In this document: positions 17,398-26,920 of the stretch, piece by piece
Layout: each line of letters opens with the position of its first letter
Position numbering within the stretch: position 1 is the stretch's first letter
NCBI RefSeq assembly: GCF_944393015.1
Contig: NZ_CALXYQ010000001.1
Location: 124,001-188,000 of the forward strand
From: an uncultured Brachyspira sp.
GTDB taxonomy: Bacteria > Spirochaetota > Brachyspiria > Brachyspirales > Brachyspiraceae
DNA length: 64,000 bases
Direction: 5' to 3'
Translations under genes and position numbers: made by a program
The notes under the pieces: model-generated
The model's database searches: none
Seen by the model: the letters and a program-made list of their open reading frames with translations, nothing else
Told to the model about the DNA's origin: nothing

Positions 17398-18384
17398 ATG
17401 ACTTTTGTATATCCGAAACTTTTATTCTTGCTGCTAACTTTGCCTATTATAATATTTGCATATATACAGACAAGAAAGAATCATTCTTATTCTGTAAAGC
17501 ATCCAAGAGTAAGTATGTCTAAAGTATTAAAATCAAGATATTATGTTAAAGATATACCATTTATGCTTATCATATTGGCACTTGCATTTTCTATCATAGG
17601 TTTAGCCCGTCCTGCAAGAGTTTCCCATTTATCAGATATTAATGGAGAAGGTATTTATATATCTCTTGTAGTAGACGTTTCACCTTCTATGATGGCCGAA
17701 GATATGATACCTACAAGACTTGAAGCTTCTAAAAAAACTATGATAGACTTCATAAAGAAAAGAAATTTCGATAAAATAAGTTTAGTATCATTTGCTTTGA
17801 GAGCTTCCGTACTTTCACCTGCTACATTTGACTATACTTCATTGGAAGAAGAAATAAAAAAAATAGAAATAGATGAAGAAGGCTCCACATCAATAGGACT
17901 TGGAATTGCTACTGCTGTTGATATGCTTAGAAGCGTAAAAGAGGATAATGAAAAAATAATAATACTTCTTACAGATGGAGAAAATAACTCCGGAGAAATA
18001 GATCCTAAACTAGCTTCTGAAATAGCTTCAAATTTCAATATAAAAATATATACAATAGGTATAGGCGATGCGAATGGCAGTCATGCTTGGGTTACTTATG
18101 ATGATCCTAGCTATGGTAAAAGAAGAATAAGGGCAGATTTTACCCTAAATGAAGAATCTTTAATAGATATAGCAGCTACTACAGGCGGTAAATATTTCAA
18201 TGCTAAAAATGCTTCCGCTTTAGATAATGTTTATAATACAATAGACAGATTAGAGAAAAAACCTATATTAGATGATGATCTTATACAATATGATGAATTA
18301 TACAAGCCATTTATTATAATAGCTTTTCTTTGCTTATGCCTAAGCATCATACTCTCTACAACCAGATTTTTGATAATACCATAG
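17398..18384 (+). CDS. BatA-like von Willebrand factor A membrane protein
   Basis: 328 residues. An N-terminal helix (8-24), a second helix (54-72), a VWA domain (about 87-285) and a C-terminal helix (306-326) place the VWA domain in the periplasm, as in BatA of the Bat/MoxR systems. The metal-ion-dependent adhesion site is complete: DVSPS (Asp93, Ser95, Ser97), the Thr of GSTSIGLG, and TDGENNSG. The N-terminal RYYVKDIPFMLIILALAF with LARPAR is typical of BatA. No MoxR ATPase, BatB or BatD gene is adjacent, so the partners must lie elsewhere if present. RBS AGGA precedes the ATG. Confidence 0.85.
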   Translation: MTFVYPKLLFLLLTLPIIIFAYIQTRKNHSYSVKHPRVSMSKVLKSRYYVKDIPFMLIILALAFSIIGLARPARVSHLSDINGEGIYISLVVDVSPSMMAEDMIPTRLEASKKTMIDFIKKRNFDKISLVSFALRASVLSPATFDYTSLEEEIKKIEIDEEGSTSIGLGIATAVDMLRSVKEDNEKIIILLTDGENNSGEIDPKLASEIASNFNIKIYTIGIGDANGSHAWVTYDDPSYGKRRIRADFTLNEESLIDIAATTGGKYFNAKNASALDNVYNTIDRLEKKPILDDDLIQYDELYKPFIIIAFLCLCLSIILSTTRFLIIP

Positions 18385-18486
18385 TTTAATATGTATTATA
18401 ACATTAAAATAATTCTATATACAATAATAATTTAATAAATATTAATAGTTATTTATACTAAATTGTAATAATTCTCAAATATTTAC

Positions 18487-18515
18487 TTGACTATTTATGT
18501 TAACTGATATACAAT
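18487..18515 (+). promoter_or_regulatory. Sigma70-type promoter for metK
   Basis: TTGACT (18487-18492), 17-bp spacer, TACAAT (18510-18515), followed after about 26 nt by the RBS AAAGAGG. The short leader leaves no room for a SAM riboswitch. Confidence 0.75.
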
Positions 18516-18547
18516 GAAACGATTATATTTTAAAAAGAGGTAAAACT

Positions 18548-19732
18548 ATGGCAGAGATAAAGAATTATTATTTCTCTTCTGAGTCGGTAACAGAAGGCCA
18601 TCCTGATAAGATCTGCGATGCTGTAAGCGATGCAGTCTTAGACGAATGTTTAAAACAAGATCCTAATTCTAGAGTGGCATGTGAAACTTTAGCAAAAACT
18701 GGAATGATCATGATTGCCGGAGAAATCACTACAAAAGCTAGATTGGATTATCAAAAAATCGCTAGAGATACCGTAAGGCGAATAGGATACACAAGCAGCG
18801 ATATGGGTTTTGACGCTGATACTTGTGCAGTTATGGAGTCTATTGCAGAACAGTCTCCAGATATAGATATGGGAGTTAGTGCCGGAAAAGGATTATTCAA
18901 TTCTGAATCATCAAATGTTTCTGAAGGTGCAGGCGACCAGGGTATAATGTTCGGTTATGCTATAAATGAAACTGAAACTTTTATGCCTTTAACTATACAT
19001 TTAGCCCATAGATTGGCAGAACGTTTAACTAAGATTAGAAAAGACAAAGTAGTTGACTATTTAAGACCAGACGGAAAAAGTCAGGTTACTGTTGAATATA
19101 AAGACGGTAAAGCTGCAAGAATAGAAGCTGTTGTTATTTCTACCCAGCATGCTGCAGGCGTTGAGCATAAACAAATAGAAGCTGACATTAAAAAATATGT
19201 TATTAATGAAATATGTCCGGCTAATATGCTTGATGAAAACACAAAATATTACATTAACCCAACAGGTTCATTCGTAGTTGGCGGACCTATGGGAGACTGC
19301 GGATTAACAGGAAGAAAAATCATTGTAGACAGCTACGGCGGACATGGTGCACATGGCGGCGGAGCTTTCTCTGGTAAAGATCCTACAAAAGTAGATAGAA
19401 GTGCTTGTTATATGGCTAGATATGTTGCTAAAAACATTGTTGCTTCTGGTATAGCTGACAGAGCATTAGTACAGTTTGCTTATGCTATAGGTGTTCCTGA
19501 GCCTTTATCTGTATATGTTAATACTTTCGGTACAGCAAAAGTACATGATGAAGTATTAGCTAATATAGTTTCTAAAGAGCTTGATTTAACTCCTGCAGGC
19601 ATAATCAAAAGATTAGATCTAAGAAGACCTATCTACGAAAAAACTACTGCTTATGGACATTTCGGCAGAGAGCTTCCAGAGTTCACTTGGGAAAAGACAG
19701 ATATAAAAGATTTGTTTGCTAATGCTAAATAA
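18548..19732 (+). CDS. metK: S-adenosylmethionine synthetase
   Basis: 394 residues, making SAM from methionine and ATP in the cytoplasm. Signature motifs are all present: [14 protein letters not shown] near the N-terminus (ATP/methionine-binding His), [12 protein letters not shown], the phosphate loop [22 protein letters not shown] written here in parts as [12 protein letters not shown] and [10 protein letters not shown], and the closing [13 protein letters not shown]. Length is typical. It has its own promoter and a strong terminator, so it is a single-gene unit. A housekeeping enzyme; nothing unusual was seen. Confidence 0.98.
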   Translation: MAEIKNYYFSSESVTEGHPDKICDAVSDAVLDECLKQDPNSRVACETLAKTGMIMIAGEITTKARLDYQKIARDTVRRIGYTSSDMGFDADTCAVMESIAEQSPDIDMGVSAGKGLFNSESSNVSEGAGDQGIMFGYAINETETFMPLTIHLAHRLAERLTKIRKDKVVDYLRPDGKSQVTVEYKDGKAARIEAVVISTQHAAGVEHKQIEADIKKYVINEICPANMLDENTKYYINPTGSFVVGGPMGDCGLTGRKIIVDSYGGHGAHGGGAFSGKDPTKVDRSACYMARYVAKNIVASGIADRALVQFAYAIGVPEPLSVYVNTFGTAKVHDEVLANIVSKELDLTPAGIIKRLDLRRPIYEKTTAYGHFGRELPEFTWEKTDIKDLFANAK

Positions 19733-19768
19733 TTGATTTCAATAAAAATAAAAAAGTTTTAAACATTC

Positions 19769-19814
19769 AAGGCTTGTTAATATTAAATATTAGCAAGCCT
19801 TATTTTTTATTTTT
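19769..19814 (+). terminator. Intrinsic terminator of metK
   Basis: Perfect stem AAGGCTTG (19769-19776) / CAAGCCTT (19794-19801) with further A-T pairing in the loop, followed by ATTTTTTATTTTT. Confidence 0.9.
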
Positions 19815-19897
19815 AAAAAACTTAATAATATAAAACACTACTATTTTTAATATTTTAATATATAATACTTTTCACTACAATATTAAAGGCTTATAAA

Positions 19898-20965
19898 ATG
19901 ATACTTAAAGAACTTACATTACGTTCTTTTAGAAACTACAATGAAAATATATTTGAATTTTCTGATAAAATAAATGTTCTTTACGGACATAATGGATGCG
20001 GTAAAACTAATATACTAGAAGCAATATATATGCTTGGAAATGGTGTGTCATTTAGAACCAGACTTGACAGAGAGCTTGTAAAAAATGGAAATGATAATTA
20101 TTTTTTGAGAGGCATTTTTAGAGAAGATGAGCTTAATTATGATACTAATATAGAAATAGCCTATCAAAAAAAAATAAAAAAAGTATTCATTGATAAAAAA
20201 GAAGTATCTTCAAGAAAGGATTTAATAGGAAGGATACTTTATGTTATATTTCTTCCTAATGATACTGATTTGGTTATAGCAGAGCCTAAATTAAGACGCG
20301 ATTATTTTAACATGCTAATATCAACAATATCATCAGAATATTTGCTTGCATTGATAAAATACAATAAACTTCTTAAAATGAGAAATATTTGCCTTAGTAC
20401 AAAACCTAATGAAGCATATATTTATAATAGCGACATAGCCAAACTTTCTCTTTATATAGCTAATGAAAATAAAAAATATTCTGCTCTTTTAGAAGAAAAG
20501 ATGAATGAAATTTATAAAAATATTTTCAATGATGAAAACCCTTATACTATAAAATACCAATCAACTATAGAAGATATTTTAAATGAAAATGAATATATTA
20601 AAAAGCTTGAAACTACATTGCATGAACAAATCAGAATGCGTACAACATATTTTGGAATACATAGAGCGGAATATCAATTCTTTTATAAAGATTCATTATC
20701 AAAAAAATTCTCATCTCAAGGCGAAAAGAGAATGTTTACTCTTATAATGAAATTGGCAAGCGAAAAAATATTATCAGAATACAGAAAAAAATCCCCTATT
20801 TTATTAATTGATGATGCTATGCTTGAACTCGATAATACAAGAAGGGATAATATACTTGAATACATAAAAACATTAGGACAGGTTTTCATAACTGTTACAG
20901 AAAAAGAAAAAGTGAAAAACTTTGAAAACGGAAAAGTATTCGATATACCAAATATAAGAATGTAA
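19898..20965 (+). CDS. recF: DNA replication and repair ATPase RecF
   Basis: 355 residues of the SMC-like ABC ATPase family; RecF binds gapped DNA and helps load RecA with RecO and RecR. Seen: the start LTLRSFRNYNEN, Walker A GHNGCGKTN, signature motif SSQGEKRMFTL, Walker B LLIDDAMLELD, and a D-loop after it. Length fits. No dnaA, dnaN or gyrB gene is next to it, unlike the classical origin cluster. A DUF285 gene starts 20 nt after the stop and may be read through. Confidence 0.93.
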   Translation: MILKELTLRSFRNYNENIFEFSDKINVLYGHNGCGKTNILEAIYMLGNGVSFRTRLDRELVKNGNDNYFLRGIFREDELNYDTNIEIAYQKKIKKVFIDKKEVSSRKDLIGRILYVIFLPNDTDLVIAEPKLRRDYFNMLISTISSEYLLALIKYNKLLKMRNICLSTKPNEAYIYNSDIAKLSLYIANENKKYSALLEEKMNEIYKNIFNDENPYTIKYQSTIEDILNENEYIKKLETTLHEQIRMRTTYFGIHRAEYQFFYKDSLSKKFSSQGEKRMFTLIMKLASEKILSEYRKKSPILLIDDAMLELDNTRRDNILEYIKTLGQVFITVTEKEKVKNFENGKVFDIPNIRM

Positions 20966-20985
20966 AAATTATAGAGGAGCTAAAA

Positions 20986-21597
20986 ATGAAATATAAACCT
21001 CAGACAAAAGATGAATTAAAAGAATTAGTAAAAGATGAAAATATATATTTAGGTGATATTGATACAAGTTTAATAACTGATATGAGTGCATTATTTTTTA
21101 ATAATATAAGAAAAGATTTTTCAGGTATAGAAACTTGGGACGTTTCTCATGTAACAAGTATGGGCGGAATGTTCAAAAATGCAGTTAATTTTAATTATAA
21201 TATAAATGATTGGGATGTATCCAATGTTACAGTTATGTCTGCTATGTTTTGCGGTGCTAAAAGTTTCAATCAGCCTTTAGATAAATGGAATACTTCTAAT
21301 GTTAAATACATGATGGAGATGTTTAAGAATGCTGAAAGTTTTAATCAAAATATTAATGACTGGAATGTATCTAATGTAGAAAATATGAGCTGTATGTTTC
21401 AAGGAGCTGTTAATTTTAATAGTGCTTTATACAAGTGGAATGTGTCTAATGTAAAATATATGTCATTAATGTTTTGTTTTACTAAAAGTTTTAATCAGGA
21501 TTTAGAATCTTGGAAGTTAGGAGAAAACGTTAATATGAAATACGCTTTTATTGATTCGCCTATAGAAAATAATCCGCCTTCTTGGTATAAAAGTTAA
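20986..21597 (+). CDS. DUF285 (BspA-type leucine-rich repeat) protein, short
   Basis: 203 residues made almost wholly of about six 25-residue DUF285 repeats of the form NWDVSNVTxMxxMFxxAxSFNQxLxxW. No signal peptide or lipobox is present, so it is probably cytoplasmic or uses a non-classical route. The first 35 residues are nearly the same as those of the 772-residue gene at 22242 (KDELK, DENIYLG, IDTSLITDM), so the two are tandem paralogues separated by a repeat element. RBS GAGGAG lies before the ATG, 20 nt after recF. DUF285 repeats usually mediate protein-protein or surface contacts; the target is unknown. Confidence 0.85.
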   Translation: MKYKPQTKDELKELVKDENIYLGDIDTSLITDMSALFFNNIRKDFSGIETWDVSHVTSMGGMFKNAVNFNYNINDWDVSNVTVMSAMFCGAKSFNQPLDKWNTSNVKYMMEMFKNAESFNQNINDWNVSNVENMSCMFQGAVNFNSALYKWNVSNVKYMSLMFCFTKSFNQDLESWKLGENVNMKYAFIDSPIENNPPSWYKS

Positions 21598-21636
21598 AAA
21601 TAATTTATAGCGGATTGTAATATACTTTATAAATTG

Positions 21637-22150
21637 TATATACTGAAATGATTTCATTTTGCCAACTATTCGCCTATACCCATTGGGTACGCTTCGCGGA
21701 GGCTTTCCGCACGGTACTGCAAATCATTATGGATAGCAAACTATACGTGCGGCTGATTACTTATTAATATACAAAAGTCAATAATTTATATTACATGTAA
21801 AACATATTATAATAACAGAAAATAATATTTTATAACATTTATAAATTATAATTACATTCATAAAAAACTAAAAATTGACAATTTAAAATTGTTTAGGTAT
21901 ATACTAAAAATTTTAGAGTTTGTCAAAAAACACAATTTTAAATTTAGGTTATTTGTGGGGACTAGCCCCCACACCCCCAGTTCTTTTATTGGTATAAAAG
22001 AACCAAAAGAACTGCATTTTTATAGGTTATATATTATATTTAATAGGTATATTTTTAATATAAAGTGTAGCAATTAAATTTTCGCGAAGCGTGCCGACGA
22101 AGTCCATAGAGTATATACCACTGGAAAAATTGAGATAAAAAATTGAGATA
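21637..22150. repeat. Modular intergenic repeat, composite copy C (C1+C2)
   Basis: Two elements joined head to tail and sharing one TATATAC (21898-21904). C1 (21637-21904) carries a reverse X module (CCGCAC ... GTGCGG 21748-21753), the TTACATGTAA palindrome, and a right end TTGACA (21875-21880)-17 bp-TATATA. C2 (from 21898) is reversed, opening with the left-end motif and containing the GGGGACTAGCCCCC and GTTCTTTTAT/ATAAAAGAAC hairpins; its far end is degraded into a short ATTGAGATAAAAA repeat. It fills the gene-free stretch between the two DUF285 genes. Confidence 0.8.
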
Positions 22151-22241
22151 AAAAATTGTTTGAGTAAAATACTATAATTTTAAAATTGAAAAATATATAA
22201 AAGAATATAGAATAATAAAAAATGAATAAGGAAATATAATA

Positions 22242-24560
22242 ATGAAATATAAAACTCAGACAAAAGACGAATTAAAAGGATTATTGAAAGATGAAAATAT
22301 ATATTTAGGAAATATTGATACAAGTTTAATTACCGATATGAAATGTTTATTTGCAAATAGCAAGAGAGAAAATTTTGATGGCATAGAAACTTGGGATACT
22401 TCTAATGTTACAGATATGTCTGAAATGTTTATGGGAGCTTCTTATTTTAATTCAAACATAAATAATTGGAATGTTTCAAAAGTTACTAATATGTCTGGTA
22501 TGTTTTCAAGTGCCAAAAAATTTAATCAGCCTTTAAATGATTGGGACGTTTCTAATGTAAAAGATATGGAGTTTATGTTTTCTGAAGCTGAAAGTTTTAA
22601 TATGCCTATTGATAAATGGAATACTTCTAAAGTATTTACTATGAGCTGTATGTTCTATAAAGCTGTAAATTTCAATCAGACTTTAAATGATTGGGATATA
22701 TCAAAGGTTGAAAATATTAGCAACATGTTTGAAGGATGTAAAAGTTTTAATCAGGATTTAGATAAATGGGATACTTCAAATGTAAAAAGTATGAATTCTA
22801 TGTTTTGGAAAGCTAAAAGTTTTAACAAGCCTTTGGATAAATGGAATGTAAGCAATGTCAATACTATGGTTGCTATGTTTTATAATAGCGGTTTTAAAGA
22901 ATATGATTCTCTTAATACTTGGGAGCTTAATGACAAAGTTATAATTGATAATATTGTTGATGATAGTGCAGTTAGTAGTTTAAGTTTGAAATGGATTTTA
23001 TATTTATATACTTTTTCTAATATTAATGTTTTAACTGTTTTAGAAAAAAATATAAAAGAAATTTATGAAATAGCATCAAAAAGTAATAATAAAAAAATCA
23101 AAGCTGTTAAAACAAGATTAGAAAATCTTTATTATAATGATTTAAAAGAATTTATTAATTATGAATTATTTTGTAATATTGAAAAGTATGAAGAAAGTAT
23201 TAATAAAAAATTAAAGAAAAAAGACGAGTCAAAAGTTTCTTATATAGAAAATTGTAATGTATTAATAAAAGATAAATCGAGAGAAGTTGATACTAAAGTT
23301 ATAAAATATATATACTTAAAATATTTAGAATTAAAAAGAGATATTTATCATTTGATTGAAATAGATTCTATTATTAATTTACTTGATAAAGAAAGTTTTT
23401 TGACTTTTACTAAAAATATTTATAAAGAAACATACAAGGAAACCACAGCGATTATTTATAGTTTGTATGGCGGTGATGAGGCTTTAAGAGAAATATACAA
23501 GAAGGAAAAAGACTCTAAATTCTTCTTAATGATTTTGTCTTCAATAGAAATTACAGAAATTACTAATTATGCTGTAAAATTATTGTATGATATTTATTCA
23601 AAAGCTAAAAAACATGAAATACGCAGTTCAGCATTACATTTATTAAAAGAAATATCAAAAGAAAAACATTTATCGCTTGAAGATTTAGAATTGAAATTTA
23701 CCTCAAATTTCGGATTTGATTTAAAAGGCGAAAAAATTATCAATGATGATTACAAATTGATTTTAAATAGTGATTATTCTGTGAATGTATTTGATATAAA
23801 AAATAATAAACTCTTAAAAGCTGTACCTAAAGATTTTACAGAAGCTATAAAAGAAGAAATTAAATACATAAAAAAAGAAATTCCTGATATTATAAAGAAA
23901 CTTTCTTTAAAATTGTATAAATCATTAATGTATGAAAAGAAATATAATTATAAACTTTTCAAAGAAATATTTATTGATAATCCTTTAATGAATAAATTTT
24001 CTTCTTCGCTTATTTGGAATCTATATGATAAAGATAATTTGTTTTTAACTACATTCAGATACGCAGGTGACGGAAGCTATTCAAATTGTGATGATGAAGA
24101 AATAAAAATTAATGATGACAGCTTTATAGGTTTAGCAAGCCCTATAGAAATGAATGAAGAAACTATTACAAAATGGAAAAAACAATTAGAAGATTATGAA
24201 TTACTTCAGCCAATAAATCAATTAAGCATAATAAAATTAGATAAAAATAATTTAGAAAATGAAATAAACAAATTACAAAACATTGAAATAGCTTATGGTA
24301 CTTTTAAGGCTTTCGGTGATAGGTATTCAATGATTCCTAGTTATATGGATTATGGTACAGTTAAAGAATATAATCTAAAAATAAATAATGGAGACAGTTT
24401 TGATATAATCATAGATTCTGAAGATAATATTGATTATAAAGATAAAGTAAAAATAAATATTAAATTCTATAATGAAAATAATGAAAAAGTATCAGAAAGA
24501 TTTATTTATACTTTATTAATTCTTATGATATGGGATTTTAGATTAACAGATTTATTTTGA
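22242..24560 (+). CDS. DUF285 repeat protein fused to a DUF4132-like C-terminal region
   Basis: 772 residues. Residues 1-215 are about seven DUF285 repeats (WNVSKVTNMSGMFSSAKKFNQ type). Residues about 230-500 are helical, with an armadillo/HEAT-like texture and no known name. Residues about 500-770 resemble DUF4132: FRYAGDGSYSNCDDEEIKI, then SPIEMNEETITKWKKQL, EDYELLQPINQLS and the terminal IYTLLILMIWDF. In DUF4132 proteins the corresponding order is FR..dGs, HP.em....W...l.dyeilQPf.Ql. No signal peptide. It is the long paralogue of the gene at 20986. Function unknown; DUF4132 proteins occur in WGR/MolR-type contexts. Confidence 0.75.
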   Translation: MKYKTQTKDELKGLLKDENIYLGNIDTSLITDMKCLFANSKRENFDGIETWDTSNVTDMSEMFMGASYFNSNINNWNVSKVTNMSGMFSSAKKFNQPLNDWDVSNVKDMEFMFSEAESFNMPIDKWNTSKVFTMSCMFYKAVNFNQTLNDWDISKVENISNMFEGCKSFNQDLDKWDTSNVKSMNSMFWKAKSFNKPLDKWNVSNVNTMVAMFYNSGFKEYDSLNTWELNDKVIIDNIVDDSAVSSLSLKWILYLYTFSNINVLTVLEKNIKEIYEIASKSNNKKIKAVKTRLENLYYNDLKEFINYELFCNIEKYEESINKKLKKKDESKVSYIENCNVLIKDKSREVDTKVIKYIYLKYLELKRDIYHLIEIDSIINLLDKESFLTFTKNIYKETYKETTAIIYSLYGGDEALREIYKKEKDSKFFLMILSSIEITEITNYAVKLLYDIYSKAKKHEIRSSALHLLKEISKEKHLSLEDLELKFTSNFGFDLKGEKIINDDYKLILNSDYSVNVFDIKNNKLLKAVPKDFTEAIKEEIKYIKKEIPDIIKKLSLKLYKSLMYEKKYNYKLFKEIFIDNPLMNKFSSSLIWNLYDKDNLFLTTFRYAGDGSYSNCDDEEIKINDDSFIGLASPIEMNEETITKWKKQLEDYELLQPINQLSIIKLDKNNLENEINKLQNIEIAYGTFKAFGDRYSMIPSYMDYGTVKEYNLKINNGDSFDIIIDSEDNIDYKDKVKINIKFYNENNEKVSERFIYTLLILMIWDFRLTDLF

Positions 24561-24574
24561 TTATATAAAATTAT

Positions 24575-24866
24575 AATATAGCTAAACAACTATATTTTGT
24601 AAACCGCGAGCTGCGGCACCTTCCCGCACGGCACTGTTTTATCTTATCAAACGCCAACTATACATGCAGCTGATTACTTACAACTATACAAAATAAACAA
24701 TTTATTTTACATATAAGACAATTATAGTATGATTTACTACTAATTTTATATTTATACTTTCGCTGTAGGTGTACTTTGTCTTGTTCTTTGACTCTGTCCG
24801 CTTGTGGCGTGCTACGGGAAAAAGAACAATAAAAAATTGACAAACTTAAAAATTTTCAGTATATAC
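24575..24866 (-). repeat. Modular intergenic repeat, copy D
   Basis: Reverse copy filling the 312-bp gap between convergent genes. The left boundary is the right-end motif with weakened boxes (minus-strand TTTACA, 17 bp, TATATT); next is a reversed X module (GCTGCGGCACC...), a decayed palindrome (TTACATATAA), and the right boundary TTGACA (24837-24842)-17 bp-TATATA (24860-24865). Confidence 0.8.
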
Positions 24867-24872
24867 AAATAA

Positions 24873-25946
24873 CTATCTTTTTAAATATTCATCAAAAAGT
24901 TTTATTATATCATCTCTTTTCTTTCTTGCCGCCAATCTGTATGCGGTATTTCCATAACTGTTTCTATCAGTAGGACTTGCACCTGCTTTTAAAAGTTCTT
25001 CTATTACATTTATAGGAGTACCAATAGTTCTGTATACTTTTTTATTCAAATTACTATCCTGAATAGGAGCTTCATATTCATACATTACCGCTCTTATTAA
25101 AACAGTATTTCCATTTCTGTCGCGTGCATTAACATCAGCACCAAGCTCTATAACTTTTTTTATCAATTCAAAATCTAATTGCCTTTTTTCTATCAAATAC
25201 ATAAGAAGTGTTTTTCCGTCATTTGTACTCATAGAATTTATATCAGCACCTAAATTGATATATTCATTTAATATTGCAGTAGAATAAGAACTGTCAAAAT
25301 TTGTTGATATAGTTTCAGCATTATATATGATAGCTTCATTTAAATTAGTAGCTCCTGCATTTACTAATTCTTTTATTATATCAATATTAGTTGAAGCTGT
25401 TAATGGTGATTTTCTCTCAGCACCTTTATAATTTCTATATACTTCTATATATGCCCTAGTATTAACATTAGCACCCTTACCTATTAAATATTTTACAACC
25501 TCTAAATGATTACCTTCGCATGCAGATACCAATGCAGGATTAAGATCTTTAGCACCTAAATCAATAAGTTTTTCTACTATATCTAATTGTCCGCCTATGG
25601 CAGCATAAGACAATGCAATATTATAATTACTAGCACCGGACTTCATTATATCTTCTGCTATATTCCAATAACCTTCAGCACATGCCACATAAAAAGCAAA
25701 ATCAAAATCTTTAGCACCAAAATCCAATAATTCCTGAACTATTTCTTCATTTCCAAGCTGAGCCGCATACATTAAAGGACTCATACCATAATTGATATTG
25801 TATAAATCTAAGTTAATGCCCTCTCTCAATAATATTTTTACTTTATCTATATCATTATTTTTTATAGATTCCATTAACTCATCATTTTGAGCAAATACTA
25901 AAGAAGTATTAAATATTATAAATAATAATGCAATTATTTTTTTCAT
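24873..25946 (-). CDS. Exported ankyrin-repeat protein
   Basis: 357 residues. A Sec signal peptide (MKKIIALLFIIFNTSLVFA, cut before QND) is followed by about nine ankyrin repeats to the C-terminus, for example NYGMSPLMYAAQLGNEEIVQ, GGQLDIVEKLIDLGAKDLN, GNHLEVVKYLIGKGANVN, and RNSYGNTAYRLAARKKRDD at the end. A TTG four codons upstream extends the frame, but ATG 25946 is chosen because the signal peptide begins there. The protein should act in the periplasm as a binding scaffold; the partner is unknown. Ankyrin proteins are abundant in Brachyspira (established knowledge of the genus). Confidence 0.88.
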   Translation of the reverse strand: MKKIIALLFIIFNTSLVFAQNDELMESIKNNDIDKVKILLREGINLDLYNINYGMSPLMYAAQLGNEEIVQELLDFGAKDFDFAFYVACAEGYWNIAEDIMKSGASNYNIALSYAAIGGQLDIVEKLIDLGAKDLNPALVSACEGNHLEVVKYLIGKGANVNTRAYIEVYRNYKGAERKSPLTASTNIDIIKELVNAGATNLNEAIIYNAETISTNFDSSYSTAILNEYINLGADINSMSTNDGKTLLMYLIEKRQLDFELIKKVIELGADVNARDRNGNTVLIRAVMYEYEAPIQDSNLNKKVYRTIGTPINVIEELLKAGASPTDRNSYGNTAYRLAARKKRDDIIKLFDEYLKR

Positions 25947-26154
25947 TATAAAATCCAAGTTATAAAATACCGTTTCTATTATCGGAAATAATGAAACTAT
26001 ACTTATAAAATAAAAAATTTACTGAAATTATAATAAAAATTCTATAATTAGTAAACATAACAGCAATTATAAATATAATATGTATTGATATTTATTTTTA
26101 TAGGTTTATAATTCAAATATAGGGGTAGAATTAAATATTTAAGAGGTGTAATTT

Positions 26155-26586
26155 ATGGAAATAAGTATTCGTAATAATGCTCCTTATATAAGAAACACTA
26201 ATAATATAAGAAATAATAACAATAATATCAATAATATTGTTCAGGAAGCAAGCCAAAAAACTCCTATAAGCGAAGTTGGAGTATGTAAAACTTGTGCATC
26301 AAGAACATATCAAGACGGTTCTAATGATATAGGCGTATCTTTTAAAACTCCTACTAAAATAGATCCTTCAAGTGCTCCTTCTATGGTAGCATCACATGAA
26401 CAGGAACATGTTGCCAATAATCAGAGATCAGCAGAAAAAAGCGGCGGAGAAGTAATTTTCCAAAATGTAACATTAACTACTAATATATGCCCTGAATGTA
26501 AAAGAGTTTATGTTTCAGGCGGTGTTACAAAAGCAGCAATAGCTAGCCCTTCAAGCAAAGGCAATAATGTAGATACATACGCATAA
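26155..26586 (+). CDS. Putative HExxH metalloprotein with two CxxC pairs (SprA-related-like)
   Basis: 143 residues. After an Asn/Arg-rich variable N-terminus (1-30) come CKTC (44-47), RTYQDGSNDIGVSFKTPT, HEQEH (81-85), and CPEC (112-115) followed by RVYVSGGVT. HEQEH fits the zinc-protease HExxH pattern, and the two CxxC pairs could bind a second zinc or form disulphides. The arrangement matches small uncharacterised Firmicute proteins, similar to SprA-related putative metallopeptidases; recalled, not searched. No signal peptide was seen. RBS AAGAGG precedes the ATG. The gene is isolated between an ankyrin gene and two repeat copies. Enzyme activity is unproven. Confidence 0.65.
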   Translation: MEISIRNNAPYIRNTNNIRNNNNNINNIVQEASQKTPISEVGVCKTCASRTYQDGSNDIGVSFKTPTKIDPSSAPSMVASHEQEHVANNQRSAEKSGGEVIFQNVTLTTNICPECKRVYVSGGVTKAAIASPSSKGNNVDTYA

Positions 26587-26656
26587 AACTTTTTATAATA
26601 TAAAAAATATATAATACCTATTATTTCATAACTATTAATATAATAATTTATAATAG

Positions 26657-26920
26657 TATATACTGAAAATTTTTAAGTTTGTCAATTTTTTGTTGTTCTT
26701 TTTCCCGCCGCAAAAAGAACCAAAAAGTGCAAATATAAAATTAGTATTAAATCATACCAATTATGTTTTACATGTAAGGTAAATTACTAAATTTAAGTCA
26801 AAATGCAGCCTTTTTGCTTCTTTGTGGCAACAAAAGAAGTGGGGGTGTGGGGGCTAGTCCCCACAAACAATAAAATTAAAAAAACTAAAATTGACAAAAT
26901 ATAATTGTTTAGGTATACAC
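26657..26920 (+). repeat. Modular intergenic repeat, copy E (compact)
   Basis: The cleanest copy, 264 bp. Left end TATATACTGAAAATTTTT with TTTGTCAA (minus-strand TTGACA-17 bp-TATATA); hairpin GTTCTTTTT/AAAAAGAAC (26695-26720) with loop CCCGCCGC; core with TTACATGTAA; hairpin CTTCTTT/AAAGAAG; hairpin GTGGGG/CCCCAC; right end TTGACA (26891-26896)-17 bp-TATACA. It shares its last TATACAC with copy F. Confidence 0.9.

Noticed and set aside
18385-18547. SAM riboswitch before metK
   Set aside because: The promoter at 18487-18515 leaves a leader of only about 25 nt, too short for any known SAM riboswitch.
21889-22077. 62-codon frame in repeat copy C2
   Set aside because: It overlaps the repeat end and hairpins; no RBS and no conservation between copies.
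24658-24843. 61-codon minus-strand frame in repeat copy D
   Set aside because: Repeat sequence only, with no ribosome site or coding bias.
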